This document shows, piece by piece, positions 17,535-25,295 of a stretch of DNA of 64,000 nucleotides. Under the pieces are notes generated by a model. The model did no database searches, was not told where the DNA came from, and worked only from the letters and a program-made list of their open reading frames with translations. Every line of letters starts with the position of its first letter. Position 1 is the stretch's first letter. The DNA is from Cycloclasticus sp. (GTDB lineage: Bacteria > Pseudomonadota > Gammaproteobacteria > Methylococcales > Cycloclasticaceae): the NCBI GenBank assembly GCA_040743155.1, contig JBFLJU010000001.1, forward strand, positions 1,240,001 through 1,304,000. Reading direction: 5' to 3'. Position numbers and translations under genes: made by a program.

Positions 17535-18710
17535 TTAACGTGCATTAGCCTTTAAAAACTCGGCCATACGAGCGAGCCCCTGCTCAATACGTTCCATTGA
17601 GGTGGTATAGGCAAAACGAAGGTATCGCTCGGGGCAACTAGCTGCGAAATCTTTCCCCGGCGTGGTTGCCACGCCAGCTTTTTCCAATAATTCCAATGCA
17701 AAGTTATAACTGTCGTCGGTGAACGCACGGCAGTCCGCATAGATGTAAAAAGCTCCTTGCGGTTTATCAGCCATACCAAAACCCAGTTTTTTCAAGCCGT
17801 CATAAAGTACATCTCTGCGACACTTAAATTCATCCCGTCGTTCGTGCAGGATTGTTCGAGTAGTTTGATCAAAAGCTGCTAAAGCAGCATATTGCGAATG
17901 CGTTGGCGCAGAAATATACAAATTCTGCATTAAGCGATTAGCCGCAGACACCGCATATTCAGGAACGATCAACCAGCCTAACCGCCATCCGGTCATGCCA
18001 AAGAATTTAGAAAAACTGTTCAACACAAAAACATCATCAGATACTTCTAACGCTGAGGTTGCTCGTTGCTCGTAGACAAGGCCGTGATAAATTTCATCAG
18101 AAATCAAGAAGCCTTGGCGCTCCTCTATCGTTTTAACAATGCCTTCTAACTGCGAACGACTGATCATGGTCCCCGTTGGGTTGGACGGTGATGCAATCAT
18201 CACCCCTTTAGTTGATGTCGTCCATGATTGCGCAATAGCCTGACCGGTCACCTGAAAGCCATGACTTTCACCAATTTCTACCGGTACCGGCTGCCCACCA
18301 AATAAGGTGATTATATTATTATTACATGGGTAACCCGGGTCGCACGTCAGCACCTCATCACCTTCATCTAATAATGCGGCTAACGCGACAGTTAATGCGC
18401 CGGACGCACCCGGGGTTATGAAAATACGTTCTGGCGACACTTTAACTTGATATTCCTGCCAATAGTAGTCAGCAATCTTTTCACGCAAGACAAGCAACCC
18501 TGGCGCCTCTGTGTAGCGCACATTACCAAGCTCTAAGAAACGTTGTGCAGCCTCTATAATGGGCCTTGGCGTCGGGAAATCAGGCTCTCCGACCTCCATA
18601 TGCACAATGTCCCGCCCTGATTCTTCAAGCGCCTTAGCTTTAGCCATCAGGTCCATCACATAAAACGGTAAAACATTTTCAACGCGCTTTGAAACTTTTC
18701 CAATATTCAT
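17535..18710 (-). CDS. class I/II pyridoxal-phosphate aminotransferase
   Basis: A 391-residue fold-type I aminotransferase of the aspartate aminotransferase family. The cofactor lysine lies in NSFSKFFGMTGWRLGW, with SPSNPTG and the YTEAPG segment near the N-terminus. Such enzymes move the amino group between aspartate, alanine or aromatic amino acids and 2-oxo acids; the exact substrate cannot be read. ATG 18710 is used rather than the TTG codon before it, because AAAGG stands seven bases upstream of the ATG. It is divergent from dksA. Confidence 0.9.
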   Translation of the reverse strand: MNIGKVSKRVENVLPFYVMDLMAKAKALEESGRDIVHMEVGEPDFPTPRPIIEAAQRFLELGNVRYTEAPGLLVLREKIADYYWQEYQVKVSPERIFITPGASGALTVALAALLDEGDEVLTCDPGYPCNNNIITLFGGQPVPVEIGESHGFQVTGQAIAQSWTTSTKGVMIASPSNPTGTMISRSQLEGIVKTIEERQGFLISDEIYHGLVYEQRATSALEVSDDVFVLNSFSKFFGMTGWRLGWLIVPEYAVSAANRLMQNLYISAPTHSQYAALAAFDQTTRTILHERRDEFKCRRDVLYDGLKKLGFGMADKPQGAFYIYADCRAFTDDSYNFALELLEKAGVATTPGKDFAASCPERYLRFAYTTSMERIEQGLARMAEFLKANAR

Positions 18711-18866
18711 CAAAAAACCTTTGTAGAAACCATTAATAAGGTCTATATTTTAATGTAAGACAATGTAGCGCACGAGCAATCTAATTAACAAAAAATATTG
18801 CAAAATCATTCAATATCTGATATTTATTCGCGCTCAAATTTTTAACCATTGGTAACAAATAAAATA

Positions 18867-19307
18867 ATGGCTACAGCAAACAACAAAAACTTAGACGCAA
18901 GTCACCTTGAATTCAAACCTTACAAAGCAAAAAAAGGTGAGGAGCACATGGGTCCAGCTCAAATTGAGCATTTTAAATCTATTCTTCTGCAGTGGAAAAA
19001 TGGTTTGATGGGCGACGTGGATCGTACGGTTCACCACATGCAAGATGAAGCGTCTAACTTTCCAGATCCAACCGATAGAGCGAGTCAAGAAGCTGATTTC
19101 AGCCTTGAGTTACGCACACGCGATCGTGAACGAAAGTTAATCAAGAAAATTGATGAGTCCATCAGTATGCTGAGCTCTGGCGACTATGGCTTTTGTGAAA
19201 CTTGCGGTATAGAAATTGCGATTAAACGTCTAGAAGCGCGTCCAACGGCTACACAATGCATCGATTGTAAATCTCTTGACGAAATAAGAGAAAAACAAAA
19301 AGTTTAA
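18867..19307 (+). CDS. dksA: RNA polymerase-binding transcription factor DksA
   Basis: A 146-residue DksA, which binds in the RNA polymerase secondary channel and works with ppGpp to adjust rRNA and amino-acid gene transcription. The coiled-coil tip carries the acidic DXXDXA motif (DPTDRA), and the C-terminal zinc finger has four cysteines (CETC then CIDC). ATG 18867 is preferred over a TTG at 18849. gluQ follows 25 bases downstream, the standard dksA-gluQ pairing of gammaproteobacteria. Confidence 0.95.
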   Translation: MATANNKNLDASHLEFKPYKAKKGEEHMGPAQIEHFKSILLQWKNGLMGDVDRTVHHMQDEASNFPDPTDRASQEADFSLELRTRDRERKLIKKIDESISMLSSGDYGFCETCGIEIAIKRLEARPTATQCIDCKSLDEIREKQKV

Positions 19308-19332
19308 CCCCTTTTAAGTACACTTACGCCTT

Positions 19333-20232
19333 TTGGCTGTTACGGATTTAGGTTACCGGGGGCGTTTTGCCCCCTCACCTACCGGCCCTTTGCATTTTGG
19401 TTCTTTATACACCGCCGTCGCCAGTTTTTTACAGGCCCGATCTAACGCCGGAAAATGGCTCGTTCGAATTGATGACTTAGACCCTTTTCGCTGCAAACAA
19501 CAGTACTCCACGACTATCCTTAACACGCTCGAGCAATACGGGCTCACCTGGGATGAGCAGGTTTTCTACCAAAGTTCACGGCACGATGCATATAAAAGTG
19601 CATTAGATGAGCTAACACAACGACAGTTACTTTATCCATGCCAATGTTCTCGCAAGGACTTAGCAAACAGACAGAGCCATAATATTTATGACGGTTACTG
19701 CTTAACTCATGCACTAGAAGCAAACCAGCCCACTTCATTAAGAATCAAGTTACCGAACGAGCCAGTTTGTCTCACGGATGTTGTCCAAGGAACGTCTAAG
19801 CAAGACTTAAAAAAGCAGGTAGGTGATTTTGTCATGTTCCGTAAAGATTTCGTCTATGCATATCATCTCGCTGTTGTATTAGATGACCACACACAAGGTA
19901 TTACCGAAGTTCTTAGAGGTCATGACTTACTTAACAGCACCTACCGACAAATCTATCTTCAACAACTCTTTCAACTCAACACGCCCTACTACGCTCATAT
20001 TCCCGTCATTAGCGACGCTAATGGCGAAAAGCTTAGTAAACAAACCTTTGCCAGCGATGTATCTTTATCGCCCGTTAGAGAAACGCTGATCAACGTTTTA
20101 GAACATTTAAACTTAAGCCCGCCAACAGCACTTTTAGAATCAAAGCCTGCTGATATTTTAAACTGGGGAGTTGAGAACTGGTCGCTCGATAAAATGACAC
20201 CAACAAATTCCATTTTCTTTCAAATGCATTAA
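19333..20232 (+). CDS. gluQ: glutamyl-Q tRNA(Asp) synthetase
   Basis: A truncated glutamyl-tRNA synthetase homologue of 299 residues that attaches glutamate to queuosine 34 of tRNA(Asp). It has the ATP-site motif HFGSL (HIGH-like) after FAPSPTGP, KLSKQ (KMSKS-like), and the zinc site CQC...Y...C typical of GluQ. It lacks the anticodon-binding half, as expected. The start is uncertain: TTG 19333 gives only a few residues before the conserved core and no ATG is available there. Confidence 0.93.
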   Translation: MAVTDLGYRGRFAPSPTGPLHFGSLYTAVASFLQARSNAGKWLVRIDDLDPFRCKQQYSTTILNTLEQYGLTWDEQVFYQSSRHDAYKSALDELTQRQLLYPCQCSRKDLANRQSHNIYDGYCLTHALEANQPTSLRIKLPNEPVCLTDVVQGTSKQDLKKQVGDFVMFRKDFVYAYHLAVVLDDHTQGITEVLRGHDLLNSTYRQIYLQQLFQLNTPYYAHIPVISDANGEKLSKQTFASDVSLSPVRETLINVLEHLNLSPPTALLESKPADILNWGVENWSLDKMTPTNSIFFQMH

Positions 20233-20303
20233 ATAAATAATTCACCTGTACGTTTTTCCTCTATTTCAATAAAATTACTAGTCACTTATTAGGCGTGATC
20301 CAG

Positions 20304-21041
20304 ATGACCATTAAAACCGACGATGCTTTTGCTCAATTCAACGCCTTAATTAATGGCAATATGCCTGAGCAATACAAAGAGCTTTTAAAGAACGTTTGGG
20401 AACAGGGACTTTTTTATCAGCAATTAGTCCAAAGTGTTAACGACAACGAACCAGATTTATCTAAATTTTGGGATTTACCCAACACCCTTGGCTTTGATGC
20501 TTTATCTAGCGAACAACCTGAATGGCTTCAGTCAATTTTTGACATTAATAACATTAAAGCAAACGCTGACATTCCACTGAGCGATCAATTCGCCCATGCG
20601 CTCAGCGATATTCCGTTAAAAATACAAGGAAGTTTCGAGACCGTTCAATCAAGCCTCGTCAAAATGACTAGCTTGCATAACGAGTTAAGTGTGTTGGCGA
20701 TGGAACGCTTCCAAACCCTAAAAGGTGAAGCCACTGAATTATCAACAGAGCAGCTTTGTGACAACTGGTTAAAGGCCGGCGAAGGGGCTTTCAAGGAAAT
20801 CAGCCAAACTGACGACTATATCGACACTCAAAGAACATTATTTGAATCATTAGCTGAATTAAAAAACACACAAACTGTCATAGCAGAACAAGTTTCCGGT
20901 GTGCTCGGCTTACCCTCTCAACAAACAGTTGAAGATTTACAAACAGGCTTACATAAACTTCGGCTTGAATTTGCAGAATATAAGGAAGATACCGATGCCG
21001 CTATCAGCAAATTAACTCAGACTATTCAGCGTCTAAAATAA
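20304..21041 (+). CDS. phaE: class III poly(3-hydroxyalkanoate) synthase subunit PhaE
   Basis: A 245-residue, acidic, mostly helical protein that forms the active class III PHA synthase together with PhaC. N-terminal segment with YKELLKNVWEQG, a middle part with typical PhaE spacing, and a C-terminal coiled coil (EFAEYKEDTDAAISKLTQ). ATG 20304 is preferred to GTG 20295 because AGG lies ten bases upstream of the ATG and would touch the GTG. It is 14 bases ahead of phaC, the usual adjacent arrangement. Primary sequence of this family diverges widely, so the call rests on size, coiled coil and position. Confidence 0.85.
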   Translation: MTIKTDDAFAQFNALINGNMPEQYKELLKNVWEQGLFYQQLVQSVNDNEPDLSKFWDLPNTLGFDALSSEQPEWLQSIFDINNIKANADIPLSDQFAHALSDIPLKIQGSFETVQSSLVKMTSLHNELSVLAMERFQTLKGEATELSTEQLCDNWLKAGEGAFKEISQTDDYIDTQRTLFESLAELKNTQTVIAEQVSGVLGLPSQQTVEDLQTGLHKLRLEFAEYKEDTDAAISKLTQTIQRLK

Positions 21042-21055
21042 TCATTTCCCAAAAC

Positions 21056-22102
21056 ATGCCGAGCACAAGTCAACAACACGAAGACATCTGGCTGGATGAT
21101 TTCATACGCCTCATGAAGCAACTAAGTCATGATGGTAGACAGCCTACCCCTAGGGTCGGCACAACTGCTAAAGAACTTATTTACAGTGAAAACAAACTGC
21201 GCCTTTTTCGTTATGAGCCCCTAAATGTTAAACAAAGAAAAGCGCCCATATTAATAGCTTACGCGCTGGTCAACCGTCCATATATCGCTGACCTTGAACC
21301 GAAGAGATCGTTAGTGTTACGCCTTTTAGAACAAGGCTACCCAGTTTATCTTATTGACTGGGGCTACCCCGACAGTAGTGATTGTTTCACAAGCCTTAAC
21401 GACTACATTAATGGTTATATGCACCGCTGTGTTCAACACGTAAAACGAAACGCCAACAGAAAAAAAATTGACTTAATGGGAATCTGCCAAGGTGGCGTGC
21501 TGTCCTTATGCTACGCAGCCCTACACCCCTCTGAGATTCGCAAACTCATTACCCTTGTAACACCCGTAGATTTTCATACGGATAACAACCTATTGAGCCT
21601 TCTAACAAACGGTATGAACACAAAAATTTTGACCAACAGTGCAGGTAATGTACCCGGTCAGCTTATCGGTCAATTATTCAAAACATTGAAGCCCTTCCAA
21701 TTAAACCGAGAAAAATATCGACGAATTAAGCACTTAATCTCTAAAAAAGAGCACCTAGATACATTCTTACGCATAGAAAAGTGGCTTAATGATAACCCTG
21801 ATTTAACAGGGCTTGCAGCTCAAGAATTCATGGACGCTTTTTATCAACAAAACCGCTTACATAAAAACAATTTAACGATTCATGACAAAGCCGTTAGACT
21901 AGAAACAATTAAGTGCCCCGTTCTTAACTTATACGCGACAAAGGATCATATCGTAACGCCAGCTTCGACACGTGCGCTAGCCCAACACATTAAACCATCG
22001 CTGTACCAAGAACATCCAATAAATGGCGGCCATATTGGAGCATTTACCAGCTTAAACAGCCAACCTGAGCTTATAGACTCACTGGTCAAGTGGCTAGGTT
22101 AG
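21056..22102 (+). CDS. phaC: class III poly(3-hydroxyalkanoate) synthase subunit PhaC
   Basis: The catalytic subunit that polymerises hydroxyacyl-CoA on the granule surface. At 348 residues it has the short class III length. The lipase-like box is GICQGG with nucleophile Cys144; the catalytic Asp is in ATKDHIVTP and the His in GGHIGAF near the C-terminus; IDWGYPD is also conserved. The ATG at 21056 has a poor ribosome site, which suggests coupling to phaE. DUF-type and phasin genes follow convergently on the other strand. Confidence 0.95.
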   Translation: MPSTSQQHEDIWLDDFIRLMKQLSHDGRQPTPRVGTTAKELIYSENKLRLFRYEPLNVKQRKAPILIAYALVNRPYIADLEPKRSLVLRLLEQGYPVYLIDWGYPDSSDCFTSLNDYINGYMHRCVQHVKRNANRKKIDLMGICQGGVLSLCYAALHPSEIRKLITLVTPVDFHTDNNLLSLLTNGMNTKILTNSAGNVPGQLIGQLFKTLKPFQLNREKYRRIKHLISKKEHLDTFLRIEKWLNDNPDLTGLAAQEFMDAFYQQNRLHKNNLTIHDKAVRLETIKCPVLNLYATKDHIVTPASTRALAQHIKPSLYQEHPINGGHIGAFTSLNSQPELIDSLVKWLG

Positions 22103-22107
22103 CGACG

Positions 22108-22374
22108 TTATTCTTTATCCTTGCCTGTCGATAGAACTCCACCTTTCATCATGGCCTCCCACATCGTTTTTTGAAACCCTTCCATCGCCGACATCTGTTC
22201 GGGCATCGGCATATACAGTTTCATCAATTCTGTCATGTCATTGGATTCAATGCCTGATAGCATTTTTTCCCGTATTTTTTCCATCGCCTCTTTTTGCAAG
22301 CCTTGGACCTCAGGCAAGCCCAGCAACTCCCTCATTTCTTGAGGTGTTGCGTCAATTTCAATCGTAGCTTTCAT
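22108..22374 (-). CDS. small conserved protein of the PHA cluster (DUF6489-like)
   Basis: An 88-residue protein starting MKATIEIDATPQEMRELLGLP, followed by a helical middle (EAMEKIREKML) and a short MP-rich segment. The pattern matches a small family of unknown function that I know as DUF6489, though I cannot confirm the number. ATG 22374 is chosen over a GTG six bases earlier because AGGGG is well placed before it. The gene sits between phaC (convergent) and the phasin (same strand), which suggests granule association by inference only. Confidence 0.72.
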   Translation of the reverse strand: MKATIEIDATPQEMRELLGLPEVQGLQKEAMEKIREKMLSGIESNDMTELMKLYMPMPEQMSAMEGFQKTMWEAMMKGGVLSTGKDKE

Positions 22375-22445
22375 ATTCACCCCTAGCTAAATGAATTGCT
22401 ATGAACAACAAAAAGTGAACATAGCAGTTCTGTTCATTAAATAGC

Positions 22446-23105
22446 TTATTTTTTAGCATCACCTTCGGTCATTGGTCGACCATTTGGTTTTGGCATTTGT
22501 AGTTTTTGAGCCGCAGGTTTAGGTGCTGATTGCTTAGCCGAAGGTTTTGGCGCTGCTTGCTTAGCCACTGGTTTTGGCGCTGCTTTCTTAGCCACAGGTT
22601 TAGGCGCTGCTTGCTTAGCCACTGGTTTAGGCGCTGCTTTCTTAGCCGCAGGTTTAGGCGCTGCTTTCTTAGCCGCAGGTTTAGGCGCTGCTTTCTTAGC
22701 CGCAGGTTTAGGCACTGCTTGCTTAGCCACTGGTTTAGGCGCTGCTTGCTTGGTTTCTGACGTAACAACCATTGTTGGCGCCTCGGCCATACCCTCTTTA
22801 ATAAGGTCAGCCATCGCTTGCTTAGTTTCCATCGCAATTTTGACAGAATTCTGAGCGCTTTCTAATACCTTTTCTGACAGTTCTTTGTATAAGCTAGACT
22901 GCAAATTCATTAAGTCGCTCAATGATGTTACTTTGTCCACTGTTTTGGCCTTTTTAATACTCCCCTCTATACAGCTAGAAACCATTTCCATTTGTAACTT
23001 CGTTAATTGTTTAATGGATTTAGTGTTCAAGGTATTAATCTTCTTCAACGACTCATTGGCTTTTTTACTTAATTGAGCCCACTGCTTAATTATGTCATTT
23101 TGCAT
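22446..23105 (-). CDS. phasin with histone-like Ala-Pro-Lys repeat tail
   Basis: A 219-residue two-part protein. Residues 1-110 are an amphipathic helical phasin domain (KQWAQLSKKANESL, SSLYKELSEKVLESAQNSVKIAMETKQAM) that coats polyhydroxyalkanoate granules. Residues about 118-200 consist of nine 9-residue repeats of the type AAPKPVAKK, strongly basic, like the histone-H1-type tail of PhaF proteins that binds DNA and helps distribute granules. ATG 23105 follows AAAGGAG; a longer in-frame extension to 23390 would run through a terminator into phaB and is rejected. It has its own promoter (23148-23176). Confidence 0.88.
   Translation of the reverse strand: MQNDIIKQWAQLSKKANESLKKINTLNTKSIKQLTKLQMEMVSSCIEGSIKKAKTVDKVTSLSDLMNLQSSLYKELSEKVLESAQNSVKIAMETKQAMADLIKEGMAEAPTMVVTSETKQAAPKPVAKQAVPKPAAKKAAPKPAAKKAAPKPAAKKAAPKPVAKQAAPKPVAKKAAPKPVAKQAAPKPSAKQSAPKPAAQKLQMPKPNGRPMTEGDAKK
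22503..22745 (-). repeat. nine tandem 27-base repeats in the phasin tail
   Basis: Nine in-frame 27-base units encode variants of AAPKPVAKK. Units differ by a few substitutions (Val/Ala, Lys/Gln), and three central units are nearly identical. Copy-number change would keep the reading frame. Confidence 0.9.
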
Positions 23106-23147
23106 TTTCACCACTCCTTTGTTATTTAACGATAAAAGTCTTGTGCA

Positions 23148-23176
23148 GTAATATCTGTTACTTATCTTCCTGTCAA
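23148..23176 (-). promoter_or_regulatory. sigma-70 promoter of the phasin gene
   Basis: On the minus strand a perfect TTGACA (23171-23176) and TATTAC (23148-23153) are 17 bases apart, 43 bases before the phasin ATG. The -35 box overlaps the tail of the phaB terminator by two bases, so the phasin is uncoupled from phaB. Confidence 0.75.
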
Positions 23177-23208
23177 TAAAAAGGCGATCAAATGATCGCC
23201 TTTTTATT
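23175..23208 (-). terminator. strong terminator after phaB
   Basis: A perfect 15-bp palindrome (AATAAAAAGGCGATC, loop AAAT, complement) with T runs on both strands, placed 18 bases after the phaB stop. It ends phaB transcription before the phasin promoter. Confidence 0.92.
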
Positions 23209-23226
23209 GGTATATTTGATGTTTCT

Positions 23227-23973
23227 TTAGAAACTGGTAAACAAACCGCCATTAACGGGAATATTTGCACCCGTAATATAGTCCGCTTGGTTTGAAGCCA
23301 AGAAGCCAACGGTGTTAGCAATCTCAACAGGCTCACCCATACGTTGCATAGGAATTTGAGCGATAAGGTCATTACGAATACCTTCATCAATCTTCATAAC
23401 CATTTGTGTAGCAATATAGCCAGGGCTAACAGAATTAACTGTAATTCCTTTACGTGCTACTTCCTGCGCTAACGCCATTGTGAAACCATGCATACCTGCT
23501 TTAGCGGCAGAGTAGTTTGTTTGACCAAATTGGCCACGTTGACCATTAACAGATGAAATATTAATGATACGACCAAATTCTCTAGACAGCATAAAAGAAA
23601 GTACATTCTTAGTCATGTTAAACACGCCATCAAGGTTTGTAGATAACACGGCGTCCCAGTTAGACTCATCCATGTTTTTCAAGAAACCATCACGTGTAAT
23701 ACCAGCACAGTTAACAAGAACATTAACTGGACCAATGTTATCTTCAACGCGTTGAACCATAGCAGCGCAGTCATCAAAGCTTGTTACGTCTGCTTCTTCA
23801 ACTAGGAAATCAAAACCAGCTTCTTTTTGCGCGGCAATCCACTCATCCGCTTTTTCAATTTCTTTGTTAAACGTTGTCGCAACAACTGTGTAACCATTTT
23901 CAGATAATTTTCTTGAAATTTCTGAACCAATACCACCTAAACCGCCCGTTACTAAGGCTATTGACTTACTCAT
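23227..23973 (-). CDS. phaB: acetoacetyl-CoA reductase
   Basis: A 248-residue short-chain dehydrogenase that reduces acetoacetyl-CoA to (R)-3-hydroxybutyryl-CoA with NADPH, supplying monomer to PhaEC. Family marks: GGLGGIGSEI at the N-terminus, NCAGITRDGFLKNM, catalytic Ser in INISSVNG, YSAAKAG, and the SPGYIATQMV segment typical of PhaB. Its strong promoter is at 24019-24047 and its terminator directly follows. The thiolase phaA is not in the window. Confusion with FabG is possible, but NMDESNWDAVL and context support PhaB. Confidence 0.92.
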   Translation of the reverse strand: MSKSIALVTGGLGGIGSEISRKLSENGYTVVATTFNKEIEKADEWIAAQKEAGFDFLVEEADVTSFDDCAAMVQRVEDNIGPVNVLVNCAGITRDGFLKNMDESNWDAVLSTNLDGVFNMTKNVLSFMLSREFGRIINISSVNGQRGQFGQTNYSAAKAGMHGFTMALAQEVARKGITVNSVSPGYIATQMVMKIDEGIRNDLIAQIPMQRMGEPVEIANTVGFLASNQADYITGANIPVNGGLFTSF

Positions 23974-24292
23974 ACTCGTGAATCTCCGATAATGAAAAAC
24001 TACAACTTATTGCGATGCAGTATAAAGATACTCACCACTTCCGTCAATGTAACCACCGCCTATAGCGCACCATCAACGGGACAATACGTGTTCTTTACGC
24101 ACTATAATTGGGCGCTTTTTACAGGCCTTTATCAGCTTTTTTCACTATATATCACTGACTTGTTGCTCATCAAATTTAGTCACTGACAGCCCCTACGCCC
24201 CATTTAATAGACACGTTATTATGATGAGATATACAAAACTCCTATCAACACCGTACAATGCTTTTCAGATATAACGACAATGAGTTAAGACC
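23974..24292. other. 319-base divergent promoter region of phaB and yaaA
   Basis: Non-coding stretch containing the phaB promoter (24019-24047). The phaB leader is about 40 bases. For yaaA only a TACAAT at about 24256 without a good -35 was seen. A 64-codon frame on the plus strand at 23992 covers the phaB promoter and is not credible. Confidence 0.5.
24019..24047 (-). promoter_or_regulatory. sigma-70 promoter of phaB
   Basis: Minus-strand TTGACG (24042-24047) and TATACT (24019-24024) with a 17-base spacer, each one base from consensus, about 45 bases before the phaB start. Confidence 0.78.
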
Positions 24293-25069
24293 ATGCTATT
24301 GCTTATTTCCCCTGCTAAAACTTTAGATTACGAAACACCTGCAAGCACCTCTGTTTATTCTCAGCCCGATTTTTTAGCTGACTCAGCCGAGCTGATCGAC
24401 CAACTTAAAACGCTCTCACCTTCTGATGTTTCTTCATTAATGAGTATTAGCGATAAGTTGGGCGTACTCAACAGCAATCGCTTTATCGAATGGCAACTGC
24501 CTTTTACACCACAAAACAGCAAACAAGCCGTACTGGCCTTTAAGGGTGACGTATACGAAGGCATGGCTGCTAATGATTTGTCAGAAGACGACTTAAATTG
24601 GGCAAACAAACACCTGCGGATTTTATCTGGCTTATACGGTTTACTTAAACCTTTGGACTTAATTCAGCCTTATCGCCTAGAAATGGGAACACGCTTTAGC
24701 AACCAACGCGGTAAGAACTTGTACGAGTTCTGGGGAAACAAAATCACCGATAAAATCAATCAGGAAATGGCTGAGCAAAAAAGCCCTGTACTGATTAATT
24801 TGGCGTCAAATGAATATTTCAAGTCGGTTAAACCCAAACTCTTAAATACTCAAGTTATCACACCTGTGTTTAAAGATTGGAAAAACGATAAATACAAAAT
24901 TATTAGTTTTTATGCCAAAAAAGCACGCGGCATGATGAGCGCTTACATCATTAAAAACCAACTAGAAAGCCCGGGCGATATCAAATTATTTGACGTGGCT
25001 GGCTATGCATTTTCAGCTGAACAATCGACTGAAAATGAGTGGGTTTTTCTTAGAAAGGATGCCGCTTAG
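24293..25069 (+). CDS. yaaA: peroxide stress protein YaaA (UPF0246)
   Basis: A 258-residue cytoplasmic protein with the signature start LLISPAKTLDYE, the inner segments FKGDVYEGM, LRILSGLYG and LRPYRLEMGT-like PYRLEMGTR, and a C-terminal FYAKKARGMM. YaaA proteins lower intracellular free iron during hydrogen peroxide stress and bind DNA. Length matches the family. A role beside a peroxide-generating oxidase metabolism would be reasonable but is not shown by the locus. Confidence 0.95.
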   Translation: MLLLISPAKTLDYETPASTSVYSQPDFLADSAELIDQLKTLSPSDVSSLMSISDKLGVLNSNRFIEWQLPFTPQNSKQAVLAFKGDVYEGMAANDLSEDDLNWANKHLRILSGLYGLLKPLDLIQPYRLEMGTRFSNQRGKNLYEFWGNKITDKINQEMAEQKSPVLINLASNEYFKSVKPKLLNTQVITPVFKDWKNDKYKIISFYAKKARGMMSAYIIKNQLESPGDIKLFDVAGYAFSAEQSTENEWVFLRKDAA

Positions 25070-25088
25070 TCGTCTAACGCTTCTGCTT

Positions 25089-25283
25089 CTAGGGATAAAT
25101 AAACCCTTCGTTATCTGTCGCAACGCCCAGCATACCCTTAACATAGAAAACTCGCTCGGATAGCTGAATAGGTATCATTCCAACCCTACTTGGCGCATAG
25201 TCCGACGAAGCGATAACACCCCCCCCGTTAACAGCATCAATATCGATAAAAGGCTGTTTATATTGAGCTTCAGTCGGACGCAC
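25089..25283 (-). CDS. small ORF of unknown function after rapA
   Basis: A 64-codon frame starting at GTG 25283, 12 bases after the rapA stop and on the same strand. Its product (MRPTEAQYKQPF..., with a glycine run GGG and an end GFIYP) has normal composition but no signal, helix or motif I recognise, and no ribosome site is visible. It may be a real small gene or the tail of a lost one. Coding status is uncertain. Confidence 0.3.
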   Translation of the reverse strand: MRPTEAQYKQPFIDIDAVNGGGVIASSDYAPSRVGMIPIQLSERVFYVKGMLGVATDNEGFIYP

Positions 25284-25295
25284 TAGCTTTGGATG

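Noticed and set aside
22503-22745. 27-base repeats as a CRISPR array
   Set aside because: No unique spacers; the units are contiguous, in frame and encode the Lys-Pro-Ala tail of a phasin.
22446-23390. 314-residue version of the phasin starting at 23390
   Set aside because: It would run through the phaB gene end and a strong terminator; ATG 23105 has an AAAGGAG site and a promoter just upstream.
23992-24186. 64-codon plus-strand frame upstream of yaaA
   Set aside because: It covers the strong minus-strand phaB promoter and has no ribosome site or recognisable product.
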